Of a stretch of DNA of 64,000 nucleotides, positions 56,540 to 64,000 are shown one piece after another (positions within the stretch are counted from its first letter, which is position 1; each line of letters opens with the position of its first letter). The DNA comes from Bacillus sp. FSL H8-0547 (GTDB lineage: Bacteria > Bacillota > Bacilli > Bacillales > Bacillaceae), in assembly GCA_038002745.1 (NCBI GenBank), contig JBBODD010000001.1, positions 1,798,001 through 1,862,000 of the forward strand, in the 5' to 3' direction. Made by a program: the position numbers and the translations under genes. The notes under the pieces were generated by a model. The model saw only the letters and a list, made by a program, of their open reading frames with translations, ran no database searches and was not told the DNA's origin.

Positions 56540-57835
56540 TTATACTGCTGATCCAGCCTCAGACATTATCTTTCTTTCCCCTTCCAGCTCCGGGTGCACC
56601 TTCCTAACCACGCTCGGCCTTGCCAAGGTAACAACCACTCCGAGCAGAATTGCTGCCGAGGCAAGCAGGATGTACTGGCCCGGTACGGCGTCGTACAGGA
56701 ATCCGAATAGAATCATTCCGAGCGGCATGAGGGCCATGGCCATTGTTTCAATAAGGGAGAAGACGCGGCCTTTGTAGTCGTCTTCGATCATTTTCTGCAT
56801 CATGACCTGTATCGGTGTGTTGATTAGGATAATCATGGCGCCGAAGCTGAACATGAGAATCATATAAAAGGTGAAGATGGCCCAGTAGGATAAATCAATC
56901 ATGAGCGGCAGCGCGGTGGCTCCGAGGATGAAGCCGATGGCGAGTATGCCGCGTTTTGAGACGAGAAACGGGTACTTGACTTCTTTTCGGACTGAGAAGT
57001 AGATCGATAGGACGAGCATGCCGGCAGCGAAGGCTCCCTGGGTAAATCCGAAATGCTGGGAGGCAAGGTTCAGCTTTTCGATCAGGACGTAGGAGTAGCC
57101 TACCTCAAAGGCACCGAACAAGAAATTGACGATGAGGCAGAGCCAGATCATGGTCATGAGAACCTGTTTCGTTTTCAAATAGCTTACGCCTGCTTTCATG
57201 CTCTGCCACATGGATTCTTTGGTCTTTCCTTCGGTTTTGCGCTTTGCAAAAAGGGTGAAATTCATGGTGGATTCAAGAAGTACGGCTATGATGGAAGCGG
57301 CGATGTAGATCATCAGAAAGGTCTCCATTGAAACGGCTCCATATAACAATCCGCCGGCTGCCGGGCTGCCGATTGCTGCGAAGGACATGGCCATCTGGTT
57401 CAGTGACATGGCCCGCTGGATGCGTGCTTCGTCGACTAAGCCGGTGATGGAGGACGAGAACGTGACGGAAGAAAAGGTGGATGCGATGGCAAGGATGCTG
57501 GTTGTGATGTAGATGGCGGTCAATGAAAGTCCGTGTGTCAGGCTGACGTAAAGAAGTCCGCTGATGGCAAGGGTGGTCGAGATCTGTGCGAGGATGACGA
57601 TTTTTTTCCGTGAGTATTTGTCTGCGACGTAGCCTGCAAAGGGTGAAATCAGCGTCCGAGGCAGAATGTTGCAGAGCAGGTTTGCGGCAAAGCTTGTGGC
57701 CGATCCCGTGATCTGCAGGATGTGGAAGCTGATCGCAAAGGCATACACCTGTGCGCCGAATGTTGAGATGAGCTTGCTGATGGTGAAGGTGAACAAATGG
57801 TAGGTTGCCATTTTTAATTTTCTTATTTCATCCAT
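56540..57835 (-). CDS. MFS transporter, possible drug exporter
   Basis: A 431-aa MFS protein with about twelve helices; motif A is visible as G-Y-V-A-D-K-Y-S-R-K-K after helix 2. It belongs to the MFS group with macrolide and similar exporters by general look; the substrate is unknown. ATG 57835 follows GGAGGG. It is divergent from an HTH-TPR regulator, and a perfect palindrome sits 23 bp upstream of its start, so it is very likely controlled by that regulator. Confidence 0.87.
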   Translation of the reverse strand: MDEIRKLKMATYHLFTFTISKLISTFGAQVYAFAISFHILQITGSATSFAANLLCNILPRTLISPFAGYVADKYSRKKIVILAQISTTLAISGLLYVSLTHGLSLTAIYITTSILAIASTFSSVTFSSSITGLVDEARIQRAMSLNQMAMSFAAIGSPAAGGLLYGAVSMETFLMIYIAASIIAVLLESTMNFTLFAKRKTEGKTKESMWQSMKAGVSYLKTKQVLMTMIWLCLIVNFLFGAFEVGYSYVLIEKLNLASQHFGFTQGAFAAGMLVLSIYFSVRKEVKYPFLVSKRGILAIGFILGATALPLMIDLSYWAIFTFYMILMFSFGAMIILINTPIQVMMQKMIEDDYKGRVFSLIETMAMALMPLGMILFGFLYDAVPGQYILLASAAILLGVVVTLARPSVVRKVHPELEGERKIMSEAGSAV

Positions 57836-57858
57836 TAAAAACCCTCCAAGTATCAAAA

Positions 57859-57875
57859 GTTTAATTTAATTAAAC
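57859..57875. promoter_or_regulatory. Palindromic operator 1
   Basis: GTTTAATTTAATTAAAC is a perfect 7-3-7 inverted repeat beside the MFS start. Confidence 0.8.
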
Positions 57876-57913
57876 AAATTATAACGCATCCTGCTCTTCC
57901 ATTTCAAGGAAAA

Positions 57914-57930
57914 GTTTAATAAAATTAAAC
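57914..57930. promoter_or_regulatory. Palindromic operator 2
   Basis: GTTTAATAAAATTAAAC has the same arms as operator 1, 55 bp away, near the regulator start. Confidence 0.8.
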
Positions 57931-57956
57931 TAATTAGAAAAATTGGGGTGTTAACC

Positions 57957-59174
57957 ATGATTGGCGAACGAATACGAAAGCTGCGGAAGCAGAAAAAACT
58001 GACACTTGCGGAGCTTGCGGGATCCGAACTTACGAAAGGGATGCTCAGCCTGATTGAGAACAATAAAGCGAATCCATCCATGGAAAGCCTGGCCTATATC
58101 GCGAAGCGGCTTGAGGTGGATGTGTCCCAGCTTGTTAATGAAGTGAATGTGGTTGAGCTGAGAGAAGTGCTTGATGAGGCAGAGGAGTTATTCAATCTGG
58201 ATATAGAAGAGATACCTGATAAATATGAAACACTCGTTCGTCTGATAGAGCCGCATATTTCTAAGCTGCAGCAGGGATATGAAGCGGCAAGACTTCTTGA
58301 TATCTACGGGCAAAGTTTGCACCGGACCGATAAGGAATGGAAGATTCCAATAGCTAAAGCCTCTGCATTGTATGAGGAAATGAACCTTGCACAGAAGCGG
58401 GCGAATATTGGGGTCTTCCGTGCCAATGTCCGCTTCAGACAGCATCATTATGGAGAAGCGCTGGAAGTTCTTCTCACTGAGCGGAGCAGGATTGAAAAGA
58501 AGGCGGCTTACATTGATGCAATGACTCGGCTGGAGCTGGATTACCACGAGGCCATCTTTTATTTTGCAGTCGGCGATACCTTGTCTGCAAAACGAGTAAT
58601 GGATGCAGCAATCGCCTATTCGAAGGAAAACAAAACCTTTTACTTAATAGATGATTTGTACCGTCTTGCGGGTGCAGCTGCCATGATGTCTGAAGATGCA
58701 GAGCTTCACGACTATTACTTAGCGAAACTAAAGCAATATGCTGATTTTTCCGAAGATGAGGGATCCCTGCTCAGCTATCAACTGTTCCATATTGAATCTC
58801 TTATATCGGTCAAACGCGATTACGAGGCTGCTCTTAAAATCATTAATCCGCAGTTGGAGAAATCCGAATCTGTCGTCAGGTTCAAAGAGTGGTTCCTCCT
58901 TGAAAAAGGGAAAGCCCTGCACGGACTCGGGGAATATGAGGAGGCCATAAGGTATTTTGATCAAGCACAATTACCATCCCACCACCATCATCCGTTTGAT
59001 CTGTCACAGTTTTACCTGAAAGATACGTATAAAGCCCACTGCTATAAGGAGCTTGGAGATCAGCAAAAAGCACTGATATCCGCGAGAACTGCGGTGGAAC
59101 AGTTTGAGGCGATGCCGGATTCGCCGTATAAGGAGTTCAGCAGAAGGACGTATGAGGAGCTTTTGGGAAGCTAA
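57957..59174 (+). CDS. HTH (XRE) regulator with TPR repeats (RNPP-like)
   Basis: This 405-aa protein has an N-terminal XRE helix-turn-helix (R-I-R-K-L-R-K-Q-K-K-L-T-L-A-E-L ... K-G-M-L-S-L-I-E-N-N-K) and a long helical C-terminus with TPR-like repeats, e.g. L-G-E-Y-E-E-A-I-R-Y-F-D near 330. The layout resembles peptide-sensing RNPP regulators, but no signal-peptide gene is seen next to it. ATG 57957 follows GGGGTG. It probably controls the divergent MFS exporter through the paired palindromes. Confidence 0.87.
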   Translation: MIGERIRKLRKQKKLTLAELAGSELTKGMLSLIENNKANPSMESLAYIAKRLEVDVSQLVNEVNVVELREVLDEAEELFNLDIEEIPDKYETLVRLIEPHISKLQQGYEAARLLDIYGQSLHRTDKEWKIPIAKASALYEEMNLAQKRANIGVFRANVRFRQHHYGEALEVLLTERSRIEKKAAYIDAMTRLELDYHEAIFYFAVGDTLSAKRVMDAAIAYSKENKTFYLIDDLYRLAGAAAMMSEDAELHDYYLAKLKQYADFSEDEGSLLSYQLFHIESLISVKRDYEAALKIINPQLEKSESVVRFKEWFLLEKGKALHGLGEYEEAIRYFDQAQLPSHHHHPFDLSQFYLKDTYKAHCYKELGDQQKALISARTAVEQFEAMPDSPYKEFSRRTYEELLGS

Positions 59175-59177
59175 ATG

Positions 59178-59221
59178 CCTTAAACAACCGTGTTCCAGTA
59201 AGCTAACACGGTTGTTTAAGG
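59178..59221. terminator. Terminator after HTH-TPR gene
   Basis: CCTTAAACAACCGTGTT and AACACGGTTGTTTAAGG form a 17-bp perfect stem; the T run is weak. Confidence 0.8.
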
Positions 59222-59238
59222 TTCTAAATGTGACATTG

Positions 59239-59742
59239 TCATGCTTTAATCTTAGGTTTCTTAGAGTAAAAAGAATACGAAGTATCAATCACTAACAAAA
59301 TAAGAGCGACTCCGATTGATAGAGTCAGATTGATGTCTTCACTCAAGTTAGTAAAAATTCCGATTATGTAAAACGCTGCTGCTCTAGACAAGGACAGGGA
59401 TAAATTGCTGTAAATGGTATCACCCATCAGGTAGTCGAAAATCTTACTAAAGATCGAGTCGATGGTGAGCCAATAAATAAGGTAACTGGTTCCGACAATG
59501 AGCAGCTGGCCGGTATCAATCTGTAATGAAAAGACACTGTCGACTACCTTCATGGAACCTATTATCACAAACAGGAAAAAAGCAAACACCAGGGTGCTTA
59601 ATACTGAAAACAGTATTGCCATGCTGATCAGCGCTAGCGGACTGTCTTTTTCCTTGTCTTTTTTGTTTTCACGGGTGAAAAACCAATAAAGAACGACAAA
59701 TGAAAGGATAAAAATAATAGATAATAAGAAGGGAATTTTCAA
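59239..59742 (-). CDS. Unknown membrane protein
   Basis: This 167-aa protein has four to five hydrophobic segments (about 5-22, 36-60, 78-95, 118-132, 137-155) and a lysine-rich cytoplasmic loop (ENKKDKEKDS). No family is recognised. A purine-rich stretch lies before ATG 59742. It is probably monocistronic, convergent with the regulator. Confidence 0.7.
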   Translation of the reverse strand: MKIPFLLSIIFILSFVVLYWFFTRENKKDKEKDSPLALISMAILFSVLSTLVFAFFLFVIIGSMKVVDSVFSLQIDTGQLLIVGTSYLIYWLTIDSIFSKIFDYLMGDTIYSNLSLSLSRAAAFYIIGIFTNLSEDINLTLSIGVALILLVIDTSYSFYSKKPKIKA

Positions 59743-59984
59743 GTGGATCTGCTCCTCTATTTCTAGTTGTTTATGAAATCAGTCTAAGTAGAAATACGAA
59801 AAGATATGGAAAAAGTTTCACATTTTGTTTTGAAACGCAGTTGTGGTAAAGAAGTGTGCCTTTAGGAGCTTAATGATGAGAGACAAAAGGGAACCACATG
59901 GGATTACTGCGCTCTTTTTTACAATTAGCGTTTTGGGTTACATTTCCAATACTGGTATAATGGTGATACGAGGTGAGCGGATCA

Positions 59985-60164
59985 ATGAAGAAAAACTATA
60001 CAGTTATGTTTCTTATGCTTTTTACAGCATCCATTACGGGCGGAATGGCGGCAAAGGGTTTGTTTGAGTATTCAGTGATAGTGGGATGGGGGCTGGGAAT
60101 ACTTTTCCTTTTGTGTGCTTCATATTTCGCCGTAAAGAATGAAAAGATATCAGGGTCACAGTGA
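59985..60164 (+). CDS. Small two-helix membrane protein
   Basis: A 59-aa protein with two hydrophobic stretches (V-M-F-L-M-L-F-T-A-S-I-T-G-G and I-V-G-W-G-L-G-I-L-F-L-L) and a charged end. ATG 59985 is eight bases after GAGGTGAG. TGGTATAAT at about 59953-59961 is an extended -10 promoter. A terminator follows. No family is recognised. Confidence 0.68.
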   Translation: MKKNYTVMFLMLFTASITGGMAAKGLFEYSVIVGWGLGILFLLCASYFAVKNEKISGSQ

Positions 60165-60185
60165 AACGGCTGTGACTTTTTTGTT
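60150..60185 (+). terminator. Terminator after the small membrane gene
   Basis: GGTCACAG and CTGTGACT form a stem followed by TTTTTTG; it begins inside the last codons. Confidence 0.87.
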
Positions 60186-60221
60186 TTAGAAGATCAAGTT
60201 ATGGAAAGAAAGGACAAGGCT

Positions 60222-60584
60222 ATGGATTGGAATGACAATGAAAAATTAGAACGGGAAAAAACGAAGCTTACCACCAAAATCGGGTGTTTTTTAGTTGCCG
60301 TCATTTTAGGAATCCTGATCCTTTCAACAGCGGCCTGGTACGTTTTATCCCCTCAGGAAACCCGGTTGAAAGTAAGTGAATCTCCTAATCAGGTAAACTC
60401 AATCGAGATTGTCAAAAGAGACGATTTTCCTTCCCCTTCCATCAGAATCAACTACGGTAACAAAAGCATAGTGAAAACAAAAATACCGGATGAGATTTCT
60501 GTTGAATGGAAAAGCGATTATGAAGCGGTTGTTATCCTGACAAAACGAGGCAGAGAGCCAGATGTTGTTCACGTAGAGTTTTAA
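60222..60584 (+). CDS. Unknown single-span membrane protein
   Basis: A 120-aa protein with one N-terminal helix (I-G-C-F-L-V-A-V-I-L-G-I-L-I-L-S-T-A-A-W) and a basic/acidic extracellular domain rich in beta strands, reminiscent of small Bacillus proteins with a DUF5412-like layout. That family link is a guess. ATG 60222 lies after AAAGGACAAGG; an earlier in-frame ATG (60201) has no binding site. Confidence 0.7.
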   Translation: MDWNDNEKLEREKTKLTTKIGCFLVAVILGILILSTAAWYVLSPQETRLKVSESPNQVNSIEIVKRDDFPSPSIRINYGNKSIVKTKIPDEISVEWKSDYEAVVILTKRGREPDVVHVEF

Positions 60585-60604
60585 GGCCTGTATGCTGTCA
60601 GCCA

Positions 60605-60650
60605 TTAAAAAAAGGAAGAAAACCTATATCTAACGGTTTCCTTCCTTTAT
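60605..60650. terminator. Terminator before siderophore ABC genes
   Basis: AAAGGAAGAAAACC and GGTTTCCTTCCTTT pair around a 10-base loop, usable from both sides. Confidence 0.85.
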
Positions 60651-60683
60651 ATCCTAGCCGATTCATCCCCTTTTTATAAACCG

Positions 60684-61502
60684 TCAATACACACTGCATT
60701 CCCTCTTCACATGATGTCTTCCAATCGGCACCACAGACGGAGAGCCCGAGACCGGGTCCGGTATGACGGTGCAGTTGAGGCCGAAGATGTCTTTGATCAA
60801 TGTGCTTGTGATGACCTCTGAAGGTGTGCCTTCCGCGACAAGCCGTCCCTGCTGAAGGGCAAAGATGTGGTCTGCATAGCGGGCGGACAGGTTGATGTCA
60901 TGAAGGACCATGACGATGGTCGTGCCGTGCTTCCTGTTCAGGTCTGTCAGCAGATCAAGAATTTCGATCTGATAGGTGATATCCAGATAGGTTGTCGGTT
61001 CGTCGAGAAACAGGATGTCCGTTTGCTGCGCGAGAGCCATGGCTATCCAGACACGCTGTCTTTGGCCGCCTGAAAGCTCGTCGATGCTGCGGTCGGCAAA
61101 TTCTGTGATGTTCATGATTTCCATGGCTTCGGCGACCGCTTCATAGTCCTTTTTTGTCCAGCCTTTCAGAAACGTCTGATGAGGGTACCTTCCGCGTCCT
61201 ACCAGGTCAGCAACAGTTATCCCCTCAGGGACGATCGGGGATTGGGGCAATAGCCCGAGCACTCTTGCAAGCTGTTTTGGCGGGATCTTGCTGATGGGTT
61301 TTCCGTTAAGAGTGACTTGCCCGGAAACGGGTTTAATGAGCCTTGCCATCGTTTTGAGCAGGGTGGATTTTCCGCAGCCGTTTGCTCCGATCATGATGCT
61401 GATTTTATTGCTTGGAATCGAGAGGCTGACATCATGAAGGATGAGGTTGTTCTCGTATCCAGCCGTGATTTGTTCGGATTTAAAGGTAAGTGCCGGTTTC
61501 AT
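60684..61502 (-). CDS. Iron-siderophore ABC transporter, ATP-binding protein (YusV/FecE-like)
   Basis: A 272-aa ATPase with Walker A G-A-N-G-C-G-K-S-T, the siderophore-type G-R-G-R-Y-P-H-Q block, signature L-S-G-G-Q-R-Q-R-V-W and Walker B I-L-F-L-D-E-P-T. It resembles B. subtilis YusV, an ATPase shared by several siderophore systems. Its start overlaps the stop of the upstream permease (ATGA-type join), so the four genes form one minus-strand operon. Confidence 0.93.
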   Translation of the reverse strand: MKPALTFKSEQITAGYENNLILHDVSLSIPSNKISIMIGANGCGKSTLLKTMARLIKPVSGQVTLNGKPISKIPPKQLARVLGLLPQSPIVPEGITVADLVGRGRYPHQTFLKGWTKKDYEAVAEAMEIMNITEFADRSIDELSGGQRQRVWIAMALAQQTDILFLDEPTTYLDITYQIEILDLLTDLNRKHGTTIVMVLHDINLSARYADHIFALQQGRLVAEGTPSEVITSTLIKDIFGLNCTVIPDPVSGSPSVVPIGRHHVKRECSVY

Positions 61503-62533
61503 TATAAATCTCCTTTCCGGTTCATTCGGATCAGCAGGTAAATTAAGTATGGCGCTCCAAGGATGCCGGTGATGACGCCGACTGGGTACCTGGCAGTAAA
61601 GGCAAACTGTCCAACAAGGTCAGATGCGAGCACAAGGATGATGCCTGTAAGACCTGCCGGAATAATCGGTGAAAATCCGGCACCTGTCAGTCTTTTTGCG
61701 ATCGGTCCGGAAAGGAATGCGACAAACGCGATCGGTCCTGTTGCAGCGGTAGCAAGTGCAATCATTAGGACAGAGCTGATAATCAGGGTCAGTCGTGTTT
61801 GATCAGTATTTACACCTAAAGATGAGGCTGCCTCCTCCCCGAGCTCAAGCATGTCGAGACGCTTTCCGAGTCCAATGAGAACGGGAGTGAAAACCAGAAC
61901 TGCGATGATCAGAGGATAGAGGGTCTCCATCTTCGATCCGTTCAGGCTTCCGCTCAGCCACCTCATGGCTGTTGGAATGTCGTGTTCCTGTCCGATTAGC
62001 AGCAGGTAAGAAATCAGGGCATCAAGCATGGCCTGAATGCCGATGCCGATCAAGATCAGCCGGCCGATTGAAAAAGAGGATCCTTTTGATAACAGGAAAA
62101 TAACGAGTACTGCGGCAAGGCCGCCAAAAATAGAAGCAATGGAAACGAGAGTATTGCTTGCATGAAGGACAACGATGCAAAAAACGGCGGCTGCACTTGA
62201 GCCGGCTGTTATCCCGATGACATTCGGGTTCGCCAGCGGGTTTCGCAGCATCGTCTGGAAGACTGCTCCTGCAGCGCCAAAAGCAAAACCGGCAAACAAG
62301 CCTGCAATCATTCTCGGAAACCGGAGTGTGCCTACTGTAAATGTGGCTCCTTGTACTTTTTCCCCCAGCAGGACACGGATGACATCCTGAACGGGATAAA
62401 TCGTATTCCCGAGCATGAGCATGGCGCAGCAAAGGGCAAACGCAATGACTGCCAGAAGGGAAGTCACGAGGATAAACCGGAGCCGTCTCTTTTTTCTGCC
62501 TGTCATAATAAGGTTGATCGTATCGTTCATCAT
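61502..62533 (-). CDS. FecCD-family siderophore permease, subunit 2
   Basis: A 343-aa permease with about nine to ten helices and the FecCD signatures L-R-F-P-R-M-I-A-G, G-A-A-G-A-V-F-Q-T-M-L-R-N-P-L-A-N-P and R-Y-P-V-G-V-I-T-G-I-L-G-A-P. Similar gene pairs in B. subtilis (YfiZ-YfhA) carry hydroxamate-type siderophores, but the ligand here is not certain. ATG 62533 overlaps the upstream stop. Confidence 0.92.
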   Translation of the reverse strand: MMNDTINLIMTGRKKRRLRFILVTSLLAVIAFALCCAMLMLGNTIYPVQDVIRVLLGEKVQGATFTVGTLRFPRMIAGLFAGFAFGAAGAVFQTMLRNPLANPNVIGITAGSSAAAVFCIVVLHASNTLVSIASIFGGLAAVLVIFLLSKGSSFSIGRLILIGIGIQAMLDALISYLLLIGQEHDIPTAMRWLSGSLNGSKMETLYPLIIAVLVFTPVLIGLGKRLDMLELGEEAASSLGVNTDQTRLTLIISSVLMIALATAATGPIAFVAFLSGPIAKRLTGAGFSPIIPAGLTGIILVLASDLVGQFAFTARYPVGVITGILGAPYLIYLLIRMNRKGDL

Positions 62534-63564
62534 AAGGCACGCATTTTCGCTTTCATAGTTAGTAGAATTAAGATGGGAGCCCCGATAAAGGCTGTCACGA
62601 CGCCAACTTCAAGCTCGCCGGGTCTTCCGGCAAGCCTTCCGCACACATCGGATATCGTTAAAATAATGGCCCCTGAAAGTGCGGACATCGGAATGACATA
62701 CCGCAAATCAGGACCGATGACGAGCCGTATTACGTGAGTGGAAAGTAAACCGATAAAGCCGATCGGACCTGCCAGCGCCGTTGCTGCCCCGCACAGCAGG
62801 ACGCCGCCAAAAGCAGCAAACAGCCTGAGCGTGCCTGTGCGTACGCCTAAACCTGAGGCAGCTTCATCGCCTAAAGCAAGTGCATTCAGCGCAGGTGCCG
62901 ACAAGACGGCAATCAGAACTCCGGTAAGAAGAAACGGAACAAACAGAGAGATAGAATCCCAGTTCCCTGCCCCGACGCTCCCTACCTGCCAATAACGGAA
63001 TTGATCCATGACGCTTGAACGGGGAATCATGATGGCCATCACAAGCGATGATAAGGCTGCACTTGTGGCCGCACCCGCTAAAACGAGTTTAAGGGGCGTG
63101 GCTCCGCCACTCCCCATTGAACCGATTCCGAATACAAAAATGGCCGTTATGATTGCCCCCGCAAGTGCAAGCCAGATATAGTGGCCTGCCGTACTGATAT
63201 TTAAAAAGGTAATGCCGCAGACGACAAAGAGTGCCGCCCCTGTGTTTACTCCCAAAATGCTCGGATCTGCAATCGGATTGCGCGTGACAGACTGCATGAG
63301 GGCGCCTGAGATGCCAAGTGCCGCGCCGCACATGAGGCTGAATACCGTCCGTGCAATTCTCTGGCGGACAACATTTGCTCCGTGGGACTGTACGTCAGGA
63401 TGGAACAGACCGTCCATGAGTTCCTTCCATCCAACCGTACGGGACCCGAACATAAGAGAAGCCGCTGTGCATAAGCCGAGCAAAATGAGGGAAAAAATCA
63501 AAACCTTTATGAAATGTCTGGGTACCATCAGCTGCTTCTTTTCTGTAACGGACTGGTTCATCAT
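62530..63564 (-). CDS. FecCD-family siderophore permease, subunit 1
   Basis: A 344-aa permease paired with the preceding entry: R-Q-R-I-A-R-T-V-F-S-L, G-I-S-G-A-L-M-Q-S-V-T-R-N-P-I-A-D-P and R-P-G-E-L-E-V-G-V-V-T-A-F-I-G-A-P are the family blocks. The N-terminal 20 residues are polar before helix 1. It begins one base from the stop of the binding-protein gene. Confidence 0.92.
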   Translation of the reverse strand: MMNQSVTEKKQLMVPRHFIKVLIFSLILLGLCTAASLMFGSRTVGWKELMDGLFHPDVQSHGANVVRQRIARTVFSLMCGAALGISGALMQSVTRNPIADPSILGVNTGAALFVVCGITFLNISTAGHYIWLALAGAIITAIFVFGIGSMGSGGATPLKLVLAGAATSAALSSLVMAIMIPRSSVMDQFRYWQVGSVGAGNWDSISLFVPFLLTGVLIAVLSAPALNALALGDEAASGLGVRTGTLRLFAAFGGVLLCGAATALAGPIGFIGLLSTHVIRLVIGPDLRYVIPMSALSGAIILTISDVCGRLAGRPGELEVGVVTAFIGAPILILLTMKAKMRAL

Positions 63565-63565
63565 G

Positions 63566-64000
63566 TTACTTTACTTTGCTTGCAGCTTCTGAAAGTAATG
63601 TTAAGTATTCATCGATGGAATATTCAATTGCAAGCGGGTTTGGATTGCCGGCCGCAGCGAGCGGAGTGTTGTCTCCAATGATGACAACAGATCCATTTTG
63701 AACCGCAGGAATTTTTCCAAGGATCGGGTCTTCCTGTAAGGCTTTTAACGTATTTTCATTTCCATAAGAAACAAGGATTTCAGCACCGTTCAGCATATCC
63801 GCATTCTCTGCACTTAATTCAAGATAGAAACCGTCTTCATCCTTAAGCTGGCTCGTAATGCTTTCAGGGTATTCCATCCCAAGCTCGCTCAGGAACTCTC
63901 CGCGCGGATCAGCTGGAGTGTATATGTAAAACTTGGAGAGATCATCAGCTGAAATGCTGACGAATGCTGCTTTCTTCCCTTTAAGTTCAGGGTGTTCCCC
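63566..64000 (-). CDS. Iron-siderophore ABC transporter, substrate-binding protein (3' part)
   Basis: The frame is open to the window edge and gives the last 144 residues of a class III (FhuD/BtuF-like) binding protein: K-K-A-A-F-V-S-I-S, then A-D-M-L-N-G-A-E-I-L-V-S-Y and I-P-A-V-Q-N-G-S-V-V near the end. The lipoprotein signal and start are outside. It is the first gene of the siderophore operon, and any Fur box would lie beyond the window. Confidence 0.88.
   Translation of the reverse strand, partial: GEHPELKGKKAAFVSISADDLSKFYIYTPADPRGEFLSELGMEYPESITSQLKDEDGFYLELSAENADMLNGAEILVSYGNENTLKALQEDPILGKIPAVQNGSVVIIGDNTPLAAAGNPNPLAIEYSIDEYLTLLSEAASKVK

Noticed and set aside
59843-60067. 74-codon frame upstream of the small membrane gene
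   Set aside because: It overlaps the promoter and start of the gene at 59985 in another frame and has no ribosome binding site.
62022-62540. 172-codon minus-strand frame inside the siderophore permease gene
   Set aside because: Out-of-frame shadow of the FecCD gene, with a Cys/Arg-rich composition and no family features.

Overview
The window is the replication-origin region of a spore-forming Firmicute of the family Bacillaceae, shown with dnaA on the minus strand. The evidence is the conserved order remB-recF-yaaA-dnaN-dnaA | rpmH-rnpA-spoIIIJ-jag-mnmE-mnmG-rsmG-noc-soj-spo0J-yyaC-ychF-rpsF-ssb-rpsR-yybS-gdpP-rplI-dnaC-purA-walRK-yycHI-walJ-htrA-yyzF-rlmH. Protein sequences are close to those of Bacillus subtilis, and sporulation and germination genes are present (spoIIIJ, jag, yyaC, a gerA-type operon). 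The genus cannot be fixed from the sequence alone.

Layout. 1-5340 holds the origin: remB (cut by the window edge), recF, yaaA, dnaN and dnaA, with a bipartite oriC. The dnaA-dnaN gap carries DnaA-trios and an AT-rich stretch; the dnaA-rpmH gap carries a cluster of DnaA boxes. 5341-24904 is the conserved arm for ribosome, RNA modification, membrane insertion, chromosome segregation and replication. 24905-25520 is a non-coding stretch of 21-bp tandem repeats. 25522-36713 holds purA, tRNA-Phe, an M23/LysM cell-wall hydrolase, the walRK regulon operon, an HtrA protease, the small yyzF gene and rlmH.

36714-43180 is an AT-rich accessory island inserted exactly at the 3' end of rlmH, the place where SCC cassettes sit in Staphylococcus. 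The last codons of rlmH (E-P-Y-H-K-stop) recur as a near-identical direct repeat at 40105 and, more decayed, at 42383, so two cassettes appear to lie in tandem. Cassette 1 has a decayed large serine recombinase, a dGTPase-like HD phosphohydrolase and a nucleotidyltransferase-fold protein in one operon. Cassette 2 has a membrane-anchored unknown protein and an abortive-infection (Abi_C) protein whose C-terminus copies the SSB tip (DDLPF). This is the most likely place for an undescribed system.

43343-64000 is ordinary accessory chromosome: a gerB-gerA-gerC germination operon, an SDR enzyme, the hxlAB formaldehyde-fixation pair with its activator hxlR, two MFS exporters, a TerA-like protein, a Fur-associated ferric-iron ABC transporter, an HTH-TPR regulator with paired palindromic operators, three small membrane proteins and a siderophore ABC transporter that runs off the right edge.

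Start codons were chosen from ribosome binding sites and family lengths. All motif matches were made by eye; no database search or folding program was run.
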